Source of the DNA: Beijerinckia indica subsp. indica ATCC 9039 | GTDB taxonomy: Bacteria; Pseudomonadota; Alphaproteobacteria; Rhizobiales; Beijerinckiaceae | Direction of reading: 5' to 3' | DNA length: 64,000 nt | NCBI RefSeq assembly: GCF_000019845.1 | Contig: NC_010581.1 | Location: 372,001-436,000 of the forward strand | Part shown: positions 35,649 to 44,989 of the stretch, in pieces | Numbering within the stretch: position 1 is the first letter of the stretch | Layout of the letters: each line of letters begins with the position of its first letter | Made by a program: the position numbers and the translations under genes | The notes under the pieces: model-generated | Told to the model about the DNA's origin: nothing | Database searches by the model: none | Seen by the model: the letters and a program-made list of their open reading frames with translations, nothing else

Positions 35649-35663
35649 TGTAATAAAATAACA
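35649..35663 (+). promoter_or_regulatory. Zur-like operator upstream of the COG0523 gene
   Basis: TGTAATAAAATAACA matches 12 of the 14 fixed positions of the common Zur box TGTTATA-N-TATAACA. It is also framed by GG and CC to give an imperfect palindrome GGTGT-N9-ACACC. It lies 50 bases before the GTPase ATG. Binding by Zur is inferred. Confidence 0.5.
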
Positions 35664-35673
35664 CCCCGACAGG

Positions 35674-35695
35674 GAACGCCGAACTTTCGGCGTTC
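35674..35695 (+). terminator. Hairpin between the SDR and the COG0523 gene
   Basis: Nine-base stem GAACGCCGA / TCGGCGTTC with an ACTT loop. There is no T run after it. It may end the SDR transcript or form part of the leader of the GTPase gene. Confidence 0.45.
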
Positions 35696-35713
35696 TTCAC
35701 AAGAGCCAGATCC

Positions 35714-36877
35714 ATGTCCGAGAGCCAAAGACGGCCACCCCCGCCCATTCCCTTAAGCATTCTCACGGGTTTCCTCGGCAGCGGGAAAACCACTTTGCTC
35801 AATAAGCTCCTGCGTGACCCGGCTTTGGCGGATACGCTGGTCATCATCAATGAATTCGGTGAAATCGGCCTCGATCATCTGCTGGTTGAAAAGGTCGATG
35901 GCGATCTCCTCGTCATGAGTTCGGGCTGCCTATGCTGCTCGATCCGCGGCGATCTCGTCAGTACGCTGGAAGATCTGCTGCGCCGGCGCGATAATGATCG
36001 CATCCAGCCGTTTCAGCGAGTCATGATCGAGACGACTGGCCTCGCTGATCCAGCTCCCGTCCTGCATACGATCATGTATCATCCCTATCTGATGCTGCGC
36101 TTTCGGCTGGATGGCGTGATCACGACCGTCGATGCCGTCAATGGCAATGCGACGCTCGACGCCCATGCTGAGGCAGTCAAACAAGTGGCTGTCGCCGATC
36201 GCCTGGTTCTGACCAAGACTGATCTCGCCCGCGATCCCCAGGCTCTCGAGGCTTTGCGCCAGCGTCTCCACACGCTCAATCCGGCCGCGCTCTTTCTCGA
36301 TGCCGTACGCGGCGAGGCTGAGGCCAGCCGGCTGCTCGACGCGGGTCTTTATAATGCGGCCAGCAAATCTCTCGATGTCCAGAACTGGCTGCGGGCCGAT
36401 GCCTATCCCACACCCGAACATGCGCATGAACATCGACATGATCACCATCACGATCGTGCCCATGACCATGCGCATACACATGACGTGAACCGGCATGATG
36501 ACGCGATCCGCGCCTTCTGTTTACGCGACGAGCGTCCGCTCGATCCTGACGGCTGGAGCCTGTTTCTCGATCTTCTGCGGCAGGCGCATGGTCCGAATCT
36601 TTTGCGCGTCAAAGGTATTGTCGCGCTCGCCGATGCGCCCGACCGGCCGCTTGTCATCCATGGCGTCCAGCATGTCTTTCACCCGCCGCATCGCCTCGAT
36701 CGATGGCCAGATGCCGACCATTCGACGCGGATCGTGTTCATCCTGAAGGATATGCAACCGGATTTCGTCGCGGGGCTCTGGAAGGCTGTCGGTAATGTTC
36801 CCACTGTGGACAGGCCTGATTCATCGGTGTTGAGTGATAATCCCCTGAGCCCCAAACCCGGTGGTCTTCTGGCCTGA
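35714..36877 (+). CDS. COG0523 (CobW-family) metallochaperone GTPase
   Basis: 387 residues. P-loop TGFLGSGKTTLLNKLL, the family metal-binding CLCC in SSGCLCCSIRGD, and GTP-specificity TKTD. A His/Asp-rich linker at about 235-260 (EHAHEHRHDHHHDRAHDHAH) is a typical zinc-sensing or zinc-holding segment, followed by the CobW C-terminal domain. Such proteins insert or supply metal, and many are induced when zinc is short. The Zur-like site upstream supports a zinc role (inference). The gene faces trpS, with only 41 bases between the two stops. Confidence 0.9.
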   Translation: MSESQRRPPPPIPLSILTGFLGSGKTTLLNKLLRDPALADTLVIINEFGEIGLDHLLVEKVDGDLLVMSSGCLCCSIRGDLVSTLEDLLRRRDNDRIQPFQRVMIETTGLADPAPVLHTIMYHPYLMLRFRLDGVITTVDAVNGNATLDAHAEAVKQVAVADRLVLTKTDLARDPQALEALRQRLHTLNPAALFLDAVRGEAEASRLLDAGLYNAASKSLDVQNWLRADAYPTPEHAHEHRHDHHHDRAHDHAHTHDVNRHDDAIRAFCLRDERPLDPDGWSLFLDLLRQAHGPNLLRVKGIVALADAPDRPLVIHGVQHVFHPPHRLDRWPDADHSTRIVFILKDMQPDFVAGLWKAVGNVPTVDRPDSSVLSDNPLSPKPGGLLA

Positions 36878-36918
36878 AGACGTGAGCGCCGGGAAGGGGA
36901 CTGTTGGGGTTAGAGGCT

Positions 36919-37953
36919 CTATCGGACGAAACCCATAATATCCTTCACGGCCGCCATATGAGGCTCCGCCAGGGCACGGGCCCTGGTGGCCCCATTGACG
37001 AGCACCTGGTCGATGAAGGCCGTCTCGGCCTTGAGACGTTTCATTTCGGCGCCGATGGGTCCGAGCTTGTCCACCGCGAGATCGACGAGCGCTGTCTTGA
37101 AGGTCGAGAAATTGCCACCGCCGAAGGTTTTCAGCACGTCGGCTTTGGTCTCGCCAATGAGCGCGGCGTAAATGCCGACGAGATTCTCCGCCTCCGGCCG
37201 TTTGGCAAGGCCTTCGACCTCCGAGGGCAGAGCTTCGGGATCGGTCTTCGCCTTACGGATTTTTTGCGCGATCGCCTCGGCATCGTCCGACAGATTGATG
37301 CGGGAATTATCGGACGGGTCGGATTTCGACATTTTCTTCGTCCCGTCGCGCAGGCTCATCACCCGCTGTGCCGGTCCTTGGATCAAAGGCTCAGGCAGGG
37401 GGAAGAAAGCATCCTCGAATCCATGTGCCGCAATGGCGCTCGCGAAATCGAGGTTGAATTTCTGGGCAATGTCTCGCGCGAGTTCCAGATGCTGCTTCTG
37501 GTCCTCGCCGACGGGGACATGTGTAGCCTTATAGAGCAGGATGTCGGCCGCCATCAGGATCGGATAATCATAGAGGCCGACCGAGGCGTTCTCGCGGTCC
37601 TTGCCAGCCTTTTCCTTGAACTGCGTCATGCGATTGAGCCAGCCGACGCGGGCGACGCAATTGAGGACCCAGGCGAGTTCGGCATGGCCCGAAACCTGGC
37701 TCTGGTTGAAAATGATCTGTTTTTCGTAATCGATGCCACAGGCGATATAGGCCGCGGTCAATTCACGGATATGGGCCCGCAATTCGTCCGGGTTCTGCGC
37801 GACGGTGATCGCATGGAGATCGACGACGCAATAGAGGCAATCATGCGTCTTCTGCAATTCGATGAATTTGATGATCGCGCCGAGATAATTGCCGAGATGC
37901 AAATGACCCGTCGGCTGGATGCCGGAAAAGACACGATTGACGAATTTTGCCAT
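36919..37953 (-). CDS. trpS: Tryptophan--tRNA ligase
   Basis: 344 residues, class I aminoacyl-tRNA synthetase charging tRNA-Trp. HIGH-type motif TGHLHLGN in [18 protein letters not shown], and KMSKS in [26 protein letters not shown] and [16 protein letters not shown] are also conserved in this enzyme. The ATG at 37953 gives the normal start. The plus-strand reading frame of 377 codons across it is a shadow. The gap to ftsY upstream is 206 bases with no gene. Confidence 0.96.
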   Translation of the reverse strand: MAKFVNRVFSGIQPTGHLHLGNYLGAIIKFIELQKTHDCLYCVVDLHAITVAQNPDELRAHIRELTAAYIACGIDYEKQIIFNQSQVSGHAELAWVLNCVARVGWLNRMTQFKEKAGKDRENASVGLYDYPILMAADILLYKATHVPVGEDQKQHLELARDIAQKFNLDFASAIAAHGFEDAFFPLPEPLIQGPAQRVMSLRDGTKKMSKSDPSDNSRINLSDDAEAIAQKIRKAKTDPEALPSEVEGLAKRPEAENLVGIYAALIGETKADVLKTFGGGNFSTFKTALVDLAVDKLGPIGAEMKRLKAETAFIDQVLVNGATRARALAEPHMAAVKDIMGFVR

Positions 37954-38159
37954 GCGGAAGAATGCCCTAGAGCAGCGGATTTGCCCCCAAAGTTAATACA
38001 GCTCTCGGGCCAATTCGATGCATTTTCAAAGATTTAAAGTGTTGGATACGATCGGTTTGGGCGTCTGGCGCTAAAGGATCGCAGCGGGAACGCCTTATCC
38101 CGCAGCGTTGGCCGACTGGCAAGATCCTTCCTGAGGGGATTTCGGATCAGCGAAGGATT

Positions 38160-39386
38160 TTAATGCTGGCTCTCATCCTTATCGAGCCCGGCTATGGCCA
38201 AGCCGAAATCGGAGGCGGCGAAAGGCTCCAGATCATCGACCTTTTCGCCAACCCCGATGAAATGGATGGGCAGTTTGAACTTTTCGGTGATGGCCACCAG
38301 GATACCGCCGCGCGCCGTACCATCGAGCTTGGTCATGACCAAGCCGGTCACGCCGGCGACGCGCCCGAAAATCTCGACTTGATTCAAGGCGTTCTGGCCC
38401 ACTGTGGCGTCGAGCACGAGAAGCACCGCGTGCGGCGCCTCCTCGTCCTGCTTACGCATGACGCGGATGATCTTTTCGAGTTCGTCCATGAGTTCGGCGC
38501 GGTTCTGCAACCGGCCGGCCGTATCCATGAGCAGGAGATCGGCTCCCTCGCTCCGCGCCGTCTTGATCGCATCGAAGGCGAGGCCGGAGGCATCGCTCCC
38601 CTGCGGCCTTGCGATGACCGTACAGCCGAGCCGCTGTCCCCAGATCTGCAATTGTTCGATCGCGGCGGCACGAAATGTATCGCCGGCAGCCAGCATGACC
38701 TTGTGCCCTTCGCGCGAAAACTGCGCCGCGAGCTTGCCGATCGTCGTCGTCTTGCCCGATCCATTGACGCCGACGACCAGGATCACAAAAGGCTTTTTGG
38801 TCGTGTCGATGACCAGAGGCTTGGCATAGGGGGTCAGTACCTGTTCGACTTCGGAGGCCAGGATCGTCTTGACCTCGCGCGGATCGACATCCCAATTATA
38901 ACGTCCCTTGCCGACGGCCTCGGTGATCCGCTGGGCGACAGCCGTGCCGAGATCGGCGCGGATGAGAATATCCTCGAGATCTTCGAGCATGGCCTCGTCA
39001 AGCTTGCGCTTGGTGAAAATATCGACGAGACCGGTGCCGATCGAGGAGGAAGACCGCGAAAGCCCGTCCCGTAAACGGGTCCACCAGGAGCCTTGCGGGG
39101 CCTCTTCCATTGCGCCGGGCGCGGGGGGAGGCGTGACGGCGAAGGGTGCGGGCGCGGCCAAAGGCTGGGGTGTGTTCTGCATGGCCTCGTCGGGCGGAGC
39201 CTGGGCTTCGGGCGGGGCTTGTTCCAAGGCCTGCGGCTCGATGGTCCTAGCCGCGCTGTCTACCTCCGGCGCCGCGTTCTCGAGCGCCTTGGCCTCTGTT
39301 TCCGGCGCCAGCGGCTCGGCCTGATCCTCCTTGCGGGTGAACAGACGCTGCAGGAAACTTCTCTTTGGAGTTGTGTCTTCCGCCAC
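38160..39386 (-). CDS. ftsY: Signal recognition particle receptor FtsY
   Basis: 408 residues. It receives ribosome-SRP complexes at the inner membrane. N-terminal basic segment (PKRSFLQRLFTRK) then a Pro/Ala/Glu-rich acidic A domain (about 20-105), the N domain (WWTRLRDGLSRSSSSIGTGLVDIF) and the G domain with GVNGSGKTTTIGKLA, DTFRAAAIEQL, DTAGRLQN and TKLDGTARGG. The frame opens with TTG at 39410, but GTG at 39386 has AGGATG eight bases upstream and reads VAEDTTPKRSF, so I prefer it. In E. coli ftsY lies upstream of ftsEX in one operon. Here it is divergent from them. Confidence 0.94.
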   Translation of the reverse strand: MAEDTTPKRSFLQRLFTRKEDQAEPLAPETEAKALENAAPEVDSAARTIEPQALEQAPPEAQAPPDEAMQNTPQPLAAPAPFAVTPPPAPGAMEEAPQGSWWTRLRDGLSRSSSSIGTGLVDIFTKRKLDEAMLEDLEDILIRADLGTAVAQRITEAVGKGRYNWDVDPREVKTILASEVEQVLTPYAKPLVIDTTKKPFVILVVGVNGSGKTTTIGKLAAQFSREGHKVMLAAGDTFRAAAIEQLQIWGQRLGCTVIARPQGSDASGLAFDAIKTARSEGADLLLMDTAGRLQNRAELMDELEKIIRVMRKQDEEAPHAVLLVLDATVGQNALNQVEIFGRVAGVTGLVMTKLDGTARGGILVAITEKFKLPIHFIGVGEKVDDLEPFAASDFGLAIAGLDKDESQH

Positions 39387-39598
39387 GGGACATCCTGGAC
39401 AAGAGAGCAAGAAACTGGAAACCAGTTCTCTTTATAGGAGAATGGTTCCAATTTTTACGAAAATGTTCTGGACCGAGGTCACGTGCCCAGGCACGAATCA
39501 CAATCAGGCGTTCGATTCCGCGCTCGCAATGGGGAAGATTTTGGTCGACGCCTCGATGCATTATACAATTTCAGCGGGTTGGTGCTTCAGGAGGTCTC

Positions 39599-40261
39599 TT
39601 GGTTCGTTTTGAAAATGTCGGGCTACGCTATGGCATGGGCAATGAGATCCTCAAGGATATCAGCTTCGCCATCGAACCGCAGTCGTTTCAATTCCTGACC
39701 GGCCCTTCCGGAGCGGGCAAGACCACTTTGCTGCGTTTGATTCTTCTGTCGCTGCGTCCGACGCGCGGCCTGATCAATCTGTTCGGCAGCGATTCGACTG
39801 AGCTCGACAAGGATGCGATCACCGATCTCAGGCGCCGGATCGGCGTCGTTTTCCAGGATTTCCGCCTGCTCGATCATCTCACCACCTATGAGAATGTCGC
39901 GCTGCCCTTGCGGGTGCGCGGCCGCGAGGAGGCCTCCTACCGCGCCGAAGTGATCGAGCTTCTGCGCTGGGTTGGACTTGGCGAGAGGATGCATATTCTG
40001 CCCCCCGTGCTCTCGGGTGGAGAAAAGCAGCGCGCCGCCATTGCCCGCGCTCTGATCGTGCGGCCGGAACTGCTCCTGGCCGACGAGCCGACCGGCAATG
40101 TCGATCCGAGCCTCGCCCGCCGTCTCTTGCGGCTGTTTACCGAATTGCATAAATCCGGCACCTCCGTCGTCATCGCGACCCATGATCTCGGCCTGATGGA
40201 TCAGTTCGATGGGGCTCGGCGCATGGTCCTCGGCGATGGTCGCCTGCACATTTACGATTGA
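39599..40261 (+). CDS. ftsE: Cell division ATP-binding protein FtsE
   Basis: 220 residues, the ATPase of the FtsEX complex that activates peptidoglycan hydrolases at the septum. Walker A TGPSGAGKTT, signature LSGGEKQRAAIARAL, Walker B LLADEPTGNVD and H-loop VIATHD. The start is TTG at 39599 (LVRFENVGLRYG), five bases after a full AGGAGGT; no in-frame ATG is close to the family start. The frame upstream to 39365 is not family-like. It overlaps ftsX by 26 bases. Confidence 0.94.
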   Translation: MVRFENVGLRYGMGNEILKDISFAIEPQSFQFLTGPSGAGKTTLLRLILLSLRPTRGLINLFGSDSTELDKDAITDLRRRIGVVFQDFRLLDHLTTYENVALPLRVRGREEASYRAEVIELLRWVGLGERMHILPPVLSGGEKQRAAIARALIVRPELLLADEPTGNVDPSLARRLLRLFTELHKSGTSVVIATHDLGLMDQFDGARRMVLGDGRLHIYD

Positions 40262-41300
40262 GGGCACCTTGCGTTTTTCCCCGCGTCTGCCGCTGGCCTT
40301 TTCCTCTTTTCTGCGCTTCCGCGAGGAAACGCCGCCCTTGCCGCGCGACAGCACCCTCGATGAGGCGACGATTGAGGACGGCGCCGCGCGGGAGGCGGAG
40401 CATCGGCGCGAGGTCTCGCTGGTGCCGCCGACCTCGATCGCTGGGCGGGCCTTGGTGACCGTCATCGCCATCATGACTTTTCTGGCCGCGATCGGTGCCG
40501 GCACGGCCGTGCTGATCGCCGATGCCTCGCACGAGTGGCGAGGCGAAGTCAGCCGCGAAGTCACGATCCAGGTGCATCCCACGGCCAATCGTGATCTCGA
40601 TGCCGATACCACCGCCGCCCTGACGCTTACCAGGGCCACGCCAGGCGTGGCGGATGCGCGCGCCTATACCAAGGCTGAATCCGAATCCTTGCTACAACCC
40701 TGGCTCGGTAGTGGGCTTGATTTGTCGGATCTGCCGGTTCCGCGCCTCATTGTGATTGCCCTTGATAATGGCGTTTCTCTGGACGTCGCGGCCTTGCGGC
40801 AAAAGCTCACCGCCAAAATTCCTACCGCCAGCCTGGATGACCATCGTCTCTGGCTCGAACGCCTGGACGGCATGGCGCAAAGCGTCGTCGTCATTGCCAT
40901 CATCTTCTTTCTTCTCGTGCTTGCCGCCATGAGCTTTGCGATCGCTTTCGCGACGCAGGGCGCGATGGCTGAAAATCGGGGGATCATTGAAGTGCTGCAT
41001 TTCGTCGGGGCTGCCGATTCCTATATTTCGCGGCAATTTCAATATCATTTCCTGCGGCTCGGCTTGCGCGGTGGGGCGCTCGGCGGTGCCTGCGCCATTT
41101 TTCTCTTTCTCTTCGGAGAAGTGTTTTCGAGCTGGTGGAAGGCGACCCCCGCGGGCGACCAGATGCAATTGCTGTTTGGCAGTTTCTCCCTGAGCCTCAA
41201 GGGATATGCGATCATCGTCCTGATCAGCGGTTTTATCGCGCTCTTGACGGGGTTCGTCTCGCGCGAGATCGTGTATCGGCATTTGCGGGGCTTGAACTGA
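40236..41300 (+). CDS. ftsX: Cell division protein FtsX
   Basis: 354 residues, membrane partner of FtsE. It has a cytoplasmic N-terminus, one membrane segment (ALVTVIAIMTFLAAIGAGTAVLI), a periplasmic domain of about 120 residues (with EVTIQVHPTANRDLDADTTAAL), and three C-terminal membrane segments (VVVIAIIFFLLVLAAMSFAIAF; GGALGGACAIFLFLFG; GYAIIVLISGFIALLTGF). This is the usual FtsX layout. I chose the ATG at 40236, inside ftsE. A TTG at about 40272 is an alternative with a similar N-terminus. Confidence 0.92.
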   Translation: MVACTFTIEGTLRFSPRLPLAFSSFLRFREETPPLPRDSTLDEATIEDGAAREAEHRREVSLVPPTSIAGRALVTVIAIMTFLAAIGAGTAVLIADASHEWRGEVSREVTIQVHPTANRDLDADTTAALTLTRATPGVADARAYTKAESESLLQPWLGSGLDLSDLPVPRLIVIALDNGVSLDVAALRQKLTAKIPTASLDDHRLWLERLDGMAQSVVVIAIIFFLLVLAAMSFAIAFATQGAMAENRGIIEVLHFVGAADSYISRQFQYHFLRLGLRGGALGGACAIFLFLFGEVFSSWWKATPAGDQMQLLFGSFSLSLKGYAIIVLISGFIALLTGFVSREIVYRHLRGLN

Positions 41301-41780
41301 GCCCGGCCGCTCTCTCATCAAGACTGCTTTCGAGGCAAGCGCGGTCGCGACGCCTGAACATAGGGCCGCAAAGGCCCTCGTTTAAAAGTATTGCGTATTT
41401 ACAAGTCTTTACAGAAACGGGCTCGATTCCATTCAAACTTTCGATGCTCTCAAGAAAATGCGCTATTCAAGGACCGCGCGTGCAAAACGGCTGATAGCGC
41501 CTTATTTTGGCCGTATGCATTGAGATTTGATCATTTATGGGACTGATTGAATATATTCTTAGAAGCGGACTCTAGAGACAGGCTCTCGTTTTTCGAGCAC
41601 CACCCCTTGACGCGATTTCATTGACCACCGGATCGACACGACCTTGTTGTTGAAAAAGGTTTACAGAGAAGGCTGTGGATTGTTTCATTGCCTGAGCTCT
41701 TGGATTTTTGAGCCGATTTTCTCACCCGCACCAGGGTCAGCGTCACAGGGCGCGCAATGGCCGCGCTGCAAGGGAGCACG
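41301..41780. other. Gap between ftsX and the histidine kinase gene
   Basis: About 480 bases without a supported gene. Presumed promoter of the kinase. No terminator-like hairpin or other motif stood out. Confidence 0.45.
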
Positions 41781-44700
41781 ATGACGGTGGATGCCCCCGG
41801 ACGAGAAGACTTATCTTTTGCACCGCAAGAGGCGGGCGACGCGATTTCCTGGCGCGCCCTGGCCGATGTTTTGAGTGCGATCGCCGCGGTTCAAGAACCC
41901 CGTGCGGTCATGAAGCTCGTCTGCCGCGCCGGGTGCGCCTTGGTCGGTGCGGATGGCGCGAGCTTCATCCTGCGGGAAGGTGATTTTTGTCATTATGCCG
42001 AGCAGGAGGGACTAGGTCCCCTGTGGCAGGGCCTGCGTTTTACGCTGCGGGAATGCCTCGCCGGCTCTGTTCTGGCCGAGGGTGTGCCGGCCATCATCCC
42101 CGATGTCCGCCGAGACGACAGGGCGGCGCTCTATCATATGACTGGGGTGGAAAGTCTGATGATGATCCCCTTGGGGGCTGGCCTCCAGCCGGAGCCTCGG
42201 CTGGGAACCATCGGCATTTATTGGGCGTGCAAGCGGGAGCCGACGGAGGCCGAGATCCATGCCTGCGAATTGCTGGCGCAGGCGGCGGCGCGCACGCTGA
42301 CGAATATCACCGAGATCGCGACTTTGCGCGACAGCGAAGCCAAGTTGAGGCTCGTTCTGGAAACCGGCCGATTCGGGATTTTCGAACTTGATGGCGCGAC
42401 ACGGGCGCTCGATGCCTCTCCAATCTATAAAGATCATTATGGTCGTGATCCGCATCTTCCTTTCACTTACGCGGATATGATCAGCACAATCCATCCCCTG
42501 GATCGGCACGACCTAGTCACGGGCCTCGACCGTGCAACTATGGAAGGGGTGATCTTTGATCAGGAATATCGGCTCGTCACCGCTGATGGCGATTTACGGC
42601 GGCTGCATGTGCATGCGCATCCCATTCGTGACGCGCGGGGCCGATCAACGCGTCTTGTGGGTGCAAGCCTCGATATTACGGAACGCTATCAGGCTGAATG
42701 TATCCTGCAGGCCAATGAAAGGCGCATGCAACTGGCGCAGGATGCGGCATTGGTTGGAACCTGGGAATGGGATATGACGACCCATGACGTCGTCTGTTCG
42801 CCGGAACAAAGTCGCTTGTTCGGCCATGAGCCGATCATGCGCACATTGAGCGAAGCAGACTTCTTCGCCTCTGTGCATCGCGATGATCGCGATATGCTCA
42901 AGGCCGCTTTCGGGGCTATGCCGCGCTCTGGCGGTTTTGAATGTGAATACCGGATCGTGCAGCCAGATGATGACATCCGCTGGGTCGTTGGCCGTGGCCG
43001 CGTCCTGCATGATGCCGAGGGGCTGCAGACGCGGCTGATCGGCATCATGATGGATGTCACCGAGCGTCATCGGGCCGAGGAAATCCTGCGCGCGAGCGAG
43101 GATCGTTATCGCAATCTGGTTGAATCTTTGCCGCTGCTGGTCTGGACCTGCCGGCCGAATGCGGATTGCGATTATCTGAGTCCGCAATGGATCGCTTATA
43201 CGGGGCGGTCGGCGGATGAGCTTTTAGGCCTCAACTGGCTCGAATATGTGCATCCGGACGACCGCGAACGTGCCGAGGAACATTGGCGGGGCGCCAGGGA
43301 CGATAAACATCCCTATCATATCGACTATCGGCTGCGCCGTCATGATGGTGTCTACCGCTGGTTCAAGACGCGCGGCACGCCGGTTCGCGACATGGACGGC
43401 CGCATCATCTATTGGATCAAGACCTGTACCGATATTGAGGATCTGGTGGTGGCGCGTGAATATGTCGCCCGTCATCAATATGAATTGGAACATCTCGTCG
43501 CGGAACGAACCATCGAACTCGCCGATATCAATGCTCAGCTTAAGGAGGAGATCAACGAACGCTCCAAGGTCCAAGCGCAACTCGCCCAGGCACAGAGAAT
43601 CGAGGCGATTGGTCAGGTGACCTCCGGCGTCGCCCATGATTTCAACAATCTGCTGACGGTGATCCTGGGTAATCTCGATCTCCTGGAAAAATCCGTGATC
43701 GACCCGGTCAGGGGCGATCCAAAGACGAAACGCCGTCTCGACAATATGCGGATGGCCGGAGAACGAGGTGCCAAGCTGACCGGGCAATTGCTCGCCTTTT
43801 CCCGGCGGCAGCGTCTGCAACCCAAGCCCATCGATCTCAACGAGGCGGCGCTCGCGGTCAAGGAGTTGTTGCAAGGGGCGCTTGGGGGCTCCGTCTTGCT
43901 CGAATGGAACCCGAAACCCGATCTCTGGCTGGCGCTTGCCGATCTCACGCAGATCGAACTCGTCCTGCTGAATCTCGCAATCAATGCCCGTGATGCCATG
44001 CAGGCCGGGGGGACATTGATCATCGAGACAGCGAATGTCATCTTGCCGTATAAGTCTGATCGCCAGATGGGCGAACCGGTCGCGGCGGGTGAATATGTTG
44101 TGCTTGCCGTCACAGACAGCGGTTGCGGCATGAGTGAAAGCGTGAAGGCGCGCGTTTTCGAGCCTTTCTTCACGACGAAGCCGATCGGCAAGGGCTCTGG
44201 CCTCGGCCTGCCGCAAGTTTATGGATTTGCCACGCAATCAGGCGGCGGCGTCACGATTGATACGCAGGAAGGGGTCGGTACGACGGTCAAGGTCTATCTC
44301 CCGCGAGCCATGACGCCGGTGATGGGTTATGAGGGTATACATCCCGCGCCCGTCGAGAATGGCCATGCCCAGCGGTGTAAACCGATTACCATTCTGCTCG
44401 TCGATGACGACAATGCTGTGCGTGAGGTCGCCGCCAATATTTTGACGGATCTCGGCTATGCGGTGATCGAGGCCGGCAGTGGGAGTGCGGCGCTGGAGCG
44501 TCTCGAGGAGATGCCGCAGATCGATCTTTTGCTCGTTGATTTCGCTATGCCGGGCATGAATGGGGTGGAACTCGCGCGCGTGGTGCGTGAACGCTTGCCG
44601 AACCTGCCGATTCTGTTCGTCACGGGCTATGCCGATCTCGCGGAGATCAAGAATGTCGGCGAGGATAGGATCGTGCAGAAGCCGTTCGAGCGGCAAGGAC

Positions 44701-44798
44701 TCGCCGCCAAGGTTTCGTATGTTCTGGAACGCGGTGCCGATACACATGTCTATCCCGCGCGCGATAATAACATTTCGCTCGCCCGGGGACGGATGTGA
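41781..44798 (+). CDS. Hybrid sensor histidine kinase (GAF-PAS-PAS-PAS-HisKA-HATPase-REC)
   Basis: 1005 residues with no membrane segment, so a cytoplasmic sensor. From the N-terminus: a GAF-type domain (about 35-180), three PAS/PAC units (about 185-305, 315-430, 440-555; each PAC ends like VGASLDITER), a coiled coil (560-610), HisKA with phospho-His619 in TSGVAHDFNNLLTVI, HATPase with NLAINARDAM, DSGCGMS and GSGLGLPQVYGF, then a receiver with ILLVDDDNAV and Asp in LLLVDFAMPGMNG. The C-terminal receiver suggests a phosphorelay or self-regulation. No response regulator is adjacent. The ATG at 41781 has AAGGGAG upstream; ATG 41757 is possible. Confidence 0.92.
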   Translation: MTVDAPGREDLSFAPQEAGDAISWRALADVLSAIAAVQEPRAVMKLVCRAGCALVGADGASFILREGDFCHYAEQEGLGPLWQGLRFTLRECLAGSVLAEGVPAIIPDVRRDDRAALYHMTGVESLMMIPLGAGLQPEPRLGTIGIYWACKREPTEAEIHACELLAQAAARTLTNITEIATLRDSEAKLRLVLETGRFGIFELDGATRALDASPIYKDHYGRDPHLPFTYADMISTIHPLDRHDLVTGLDRATMEGVIFDQEYRLVTADGDLRRLHVHAHPIRDARGRSTRLVGASLDITERYQAECILQANERRMQLAQDAALVGTWEWDMTTHDVVCSPEQSRLFGHEPIMRTLSEADFFASVHRDDRDMLKAAFGAMPRSGGFECEYRIVQPDDDIRWVVGRGRVLHDAEGLQTRLIGIMMDVTERHRAEEILRASEDRYRNLVESLPLLVWTCRPNADCDYLSPQWIAYTGRSADELLGLNWLEYVHPDDRERAEEHWRGARDDKHPYHIDYRLRRHDGVYRWFKTRGTPVRDMDGRIIYWIKTCTDIEDLVVAREYVARHQYELEHLVAERTIELADINAQLKEEINERSKVQAQLAQAQRIEAIGQVTSGVAHDFNNLLTVILGNLDLLEKSVIDPVRGDPKTKRRLDNMRMAGERGAKLTGQLLAFSRRQRLQPKPIDLNEAALAVKELLQGALGGSVLLEWNPKPDLWLALADLTQIELVLLNLAINARDAMQAGGTLIIETANVILPYKSDRQMGEPVAAGEYVVLAVTDSGCGMSESVKARVFEPFFTTKPIGKGSGLGLPQVYGFATQSGGGVTIDTQEGVGTTVKVYLPRAMTPVMGYEGIHPAPVENGHAQRCKPITILLVDDDNAVREVAANILTDLGYAVIEAGSGSAALERLEEMPQIDLLLVDFAMPGMNGVELARVVRERLPNLPILFVTGYADLAEIKNVGEDRIVQKPFERQGLAAKVSYVLERGADTHVYPARDNNISLARGRM

Positions 44799-44989
44799 TG
44801 TGCATATAGGACAGAGATTCACATGAGTGAATGCGCCTTGTTCGAGGATGTCGTCACCGCTTCGGATCTCTGTTTATTGACACCTCTTTTCGTAAAATCT
44901 ACAGAATAAGCCTCCAGTCGAGACGGAATCGCGTGCATGCGATCTCGCTTCGCAAAATGCATCTTTCCACGATTCCCACGGAGCAGGAT

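Noticed and set aside
36904..38037. A 377-codon open frame on the plus strand across trpS
   Set aside because: It is fully antisense to trpS, which has all family motifs. Long antisense frames are common in GC-rich genes, and it has no ribosome-binding site or recognised domain.
43224..44237. A 337-codon frame antisense to the histidine kinase gene
   Set aside because: Antisense to the strongly conserved HisKA and HATPase domains, with no domain of its own.
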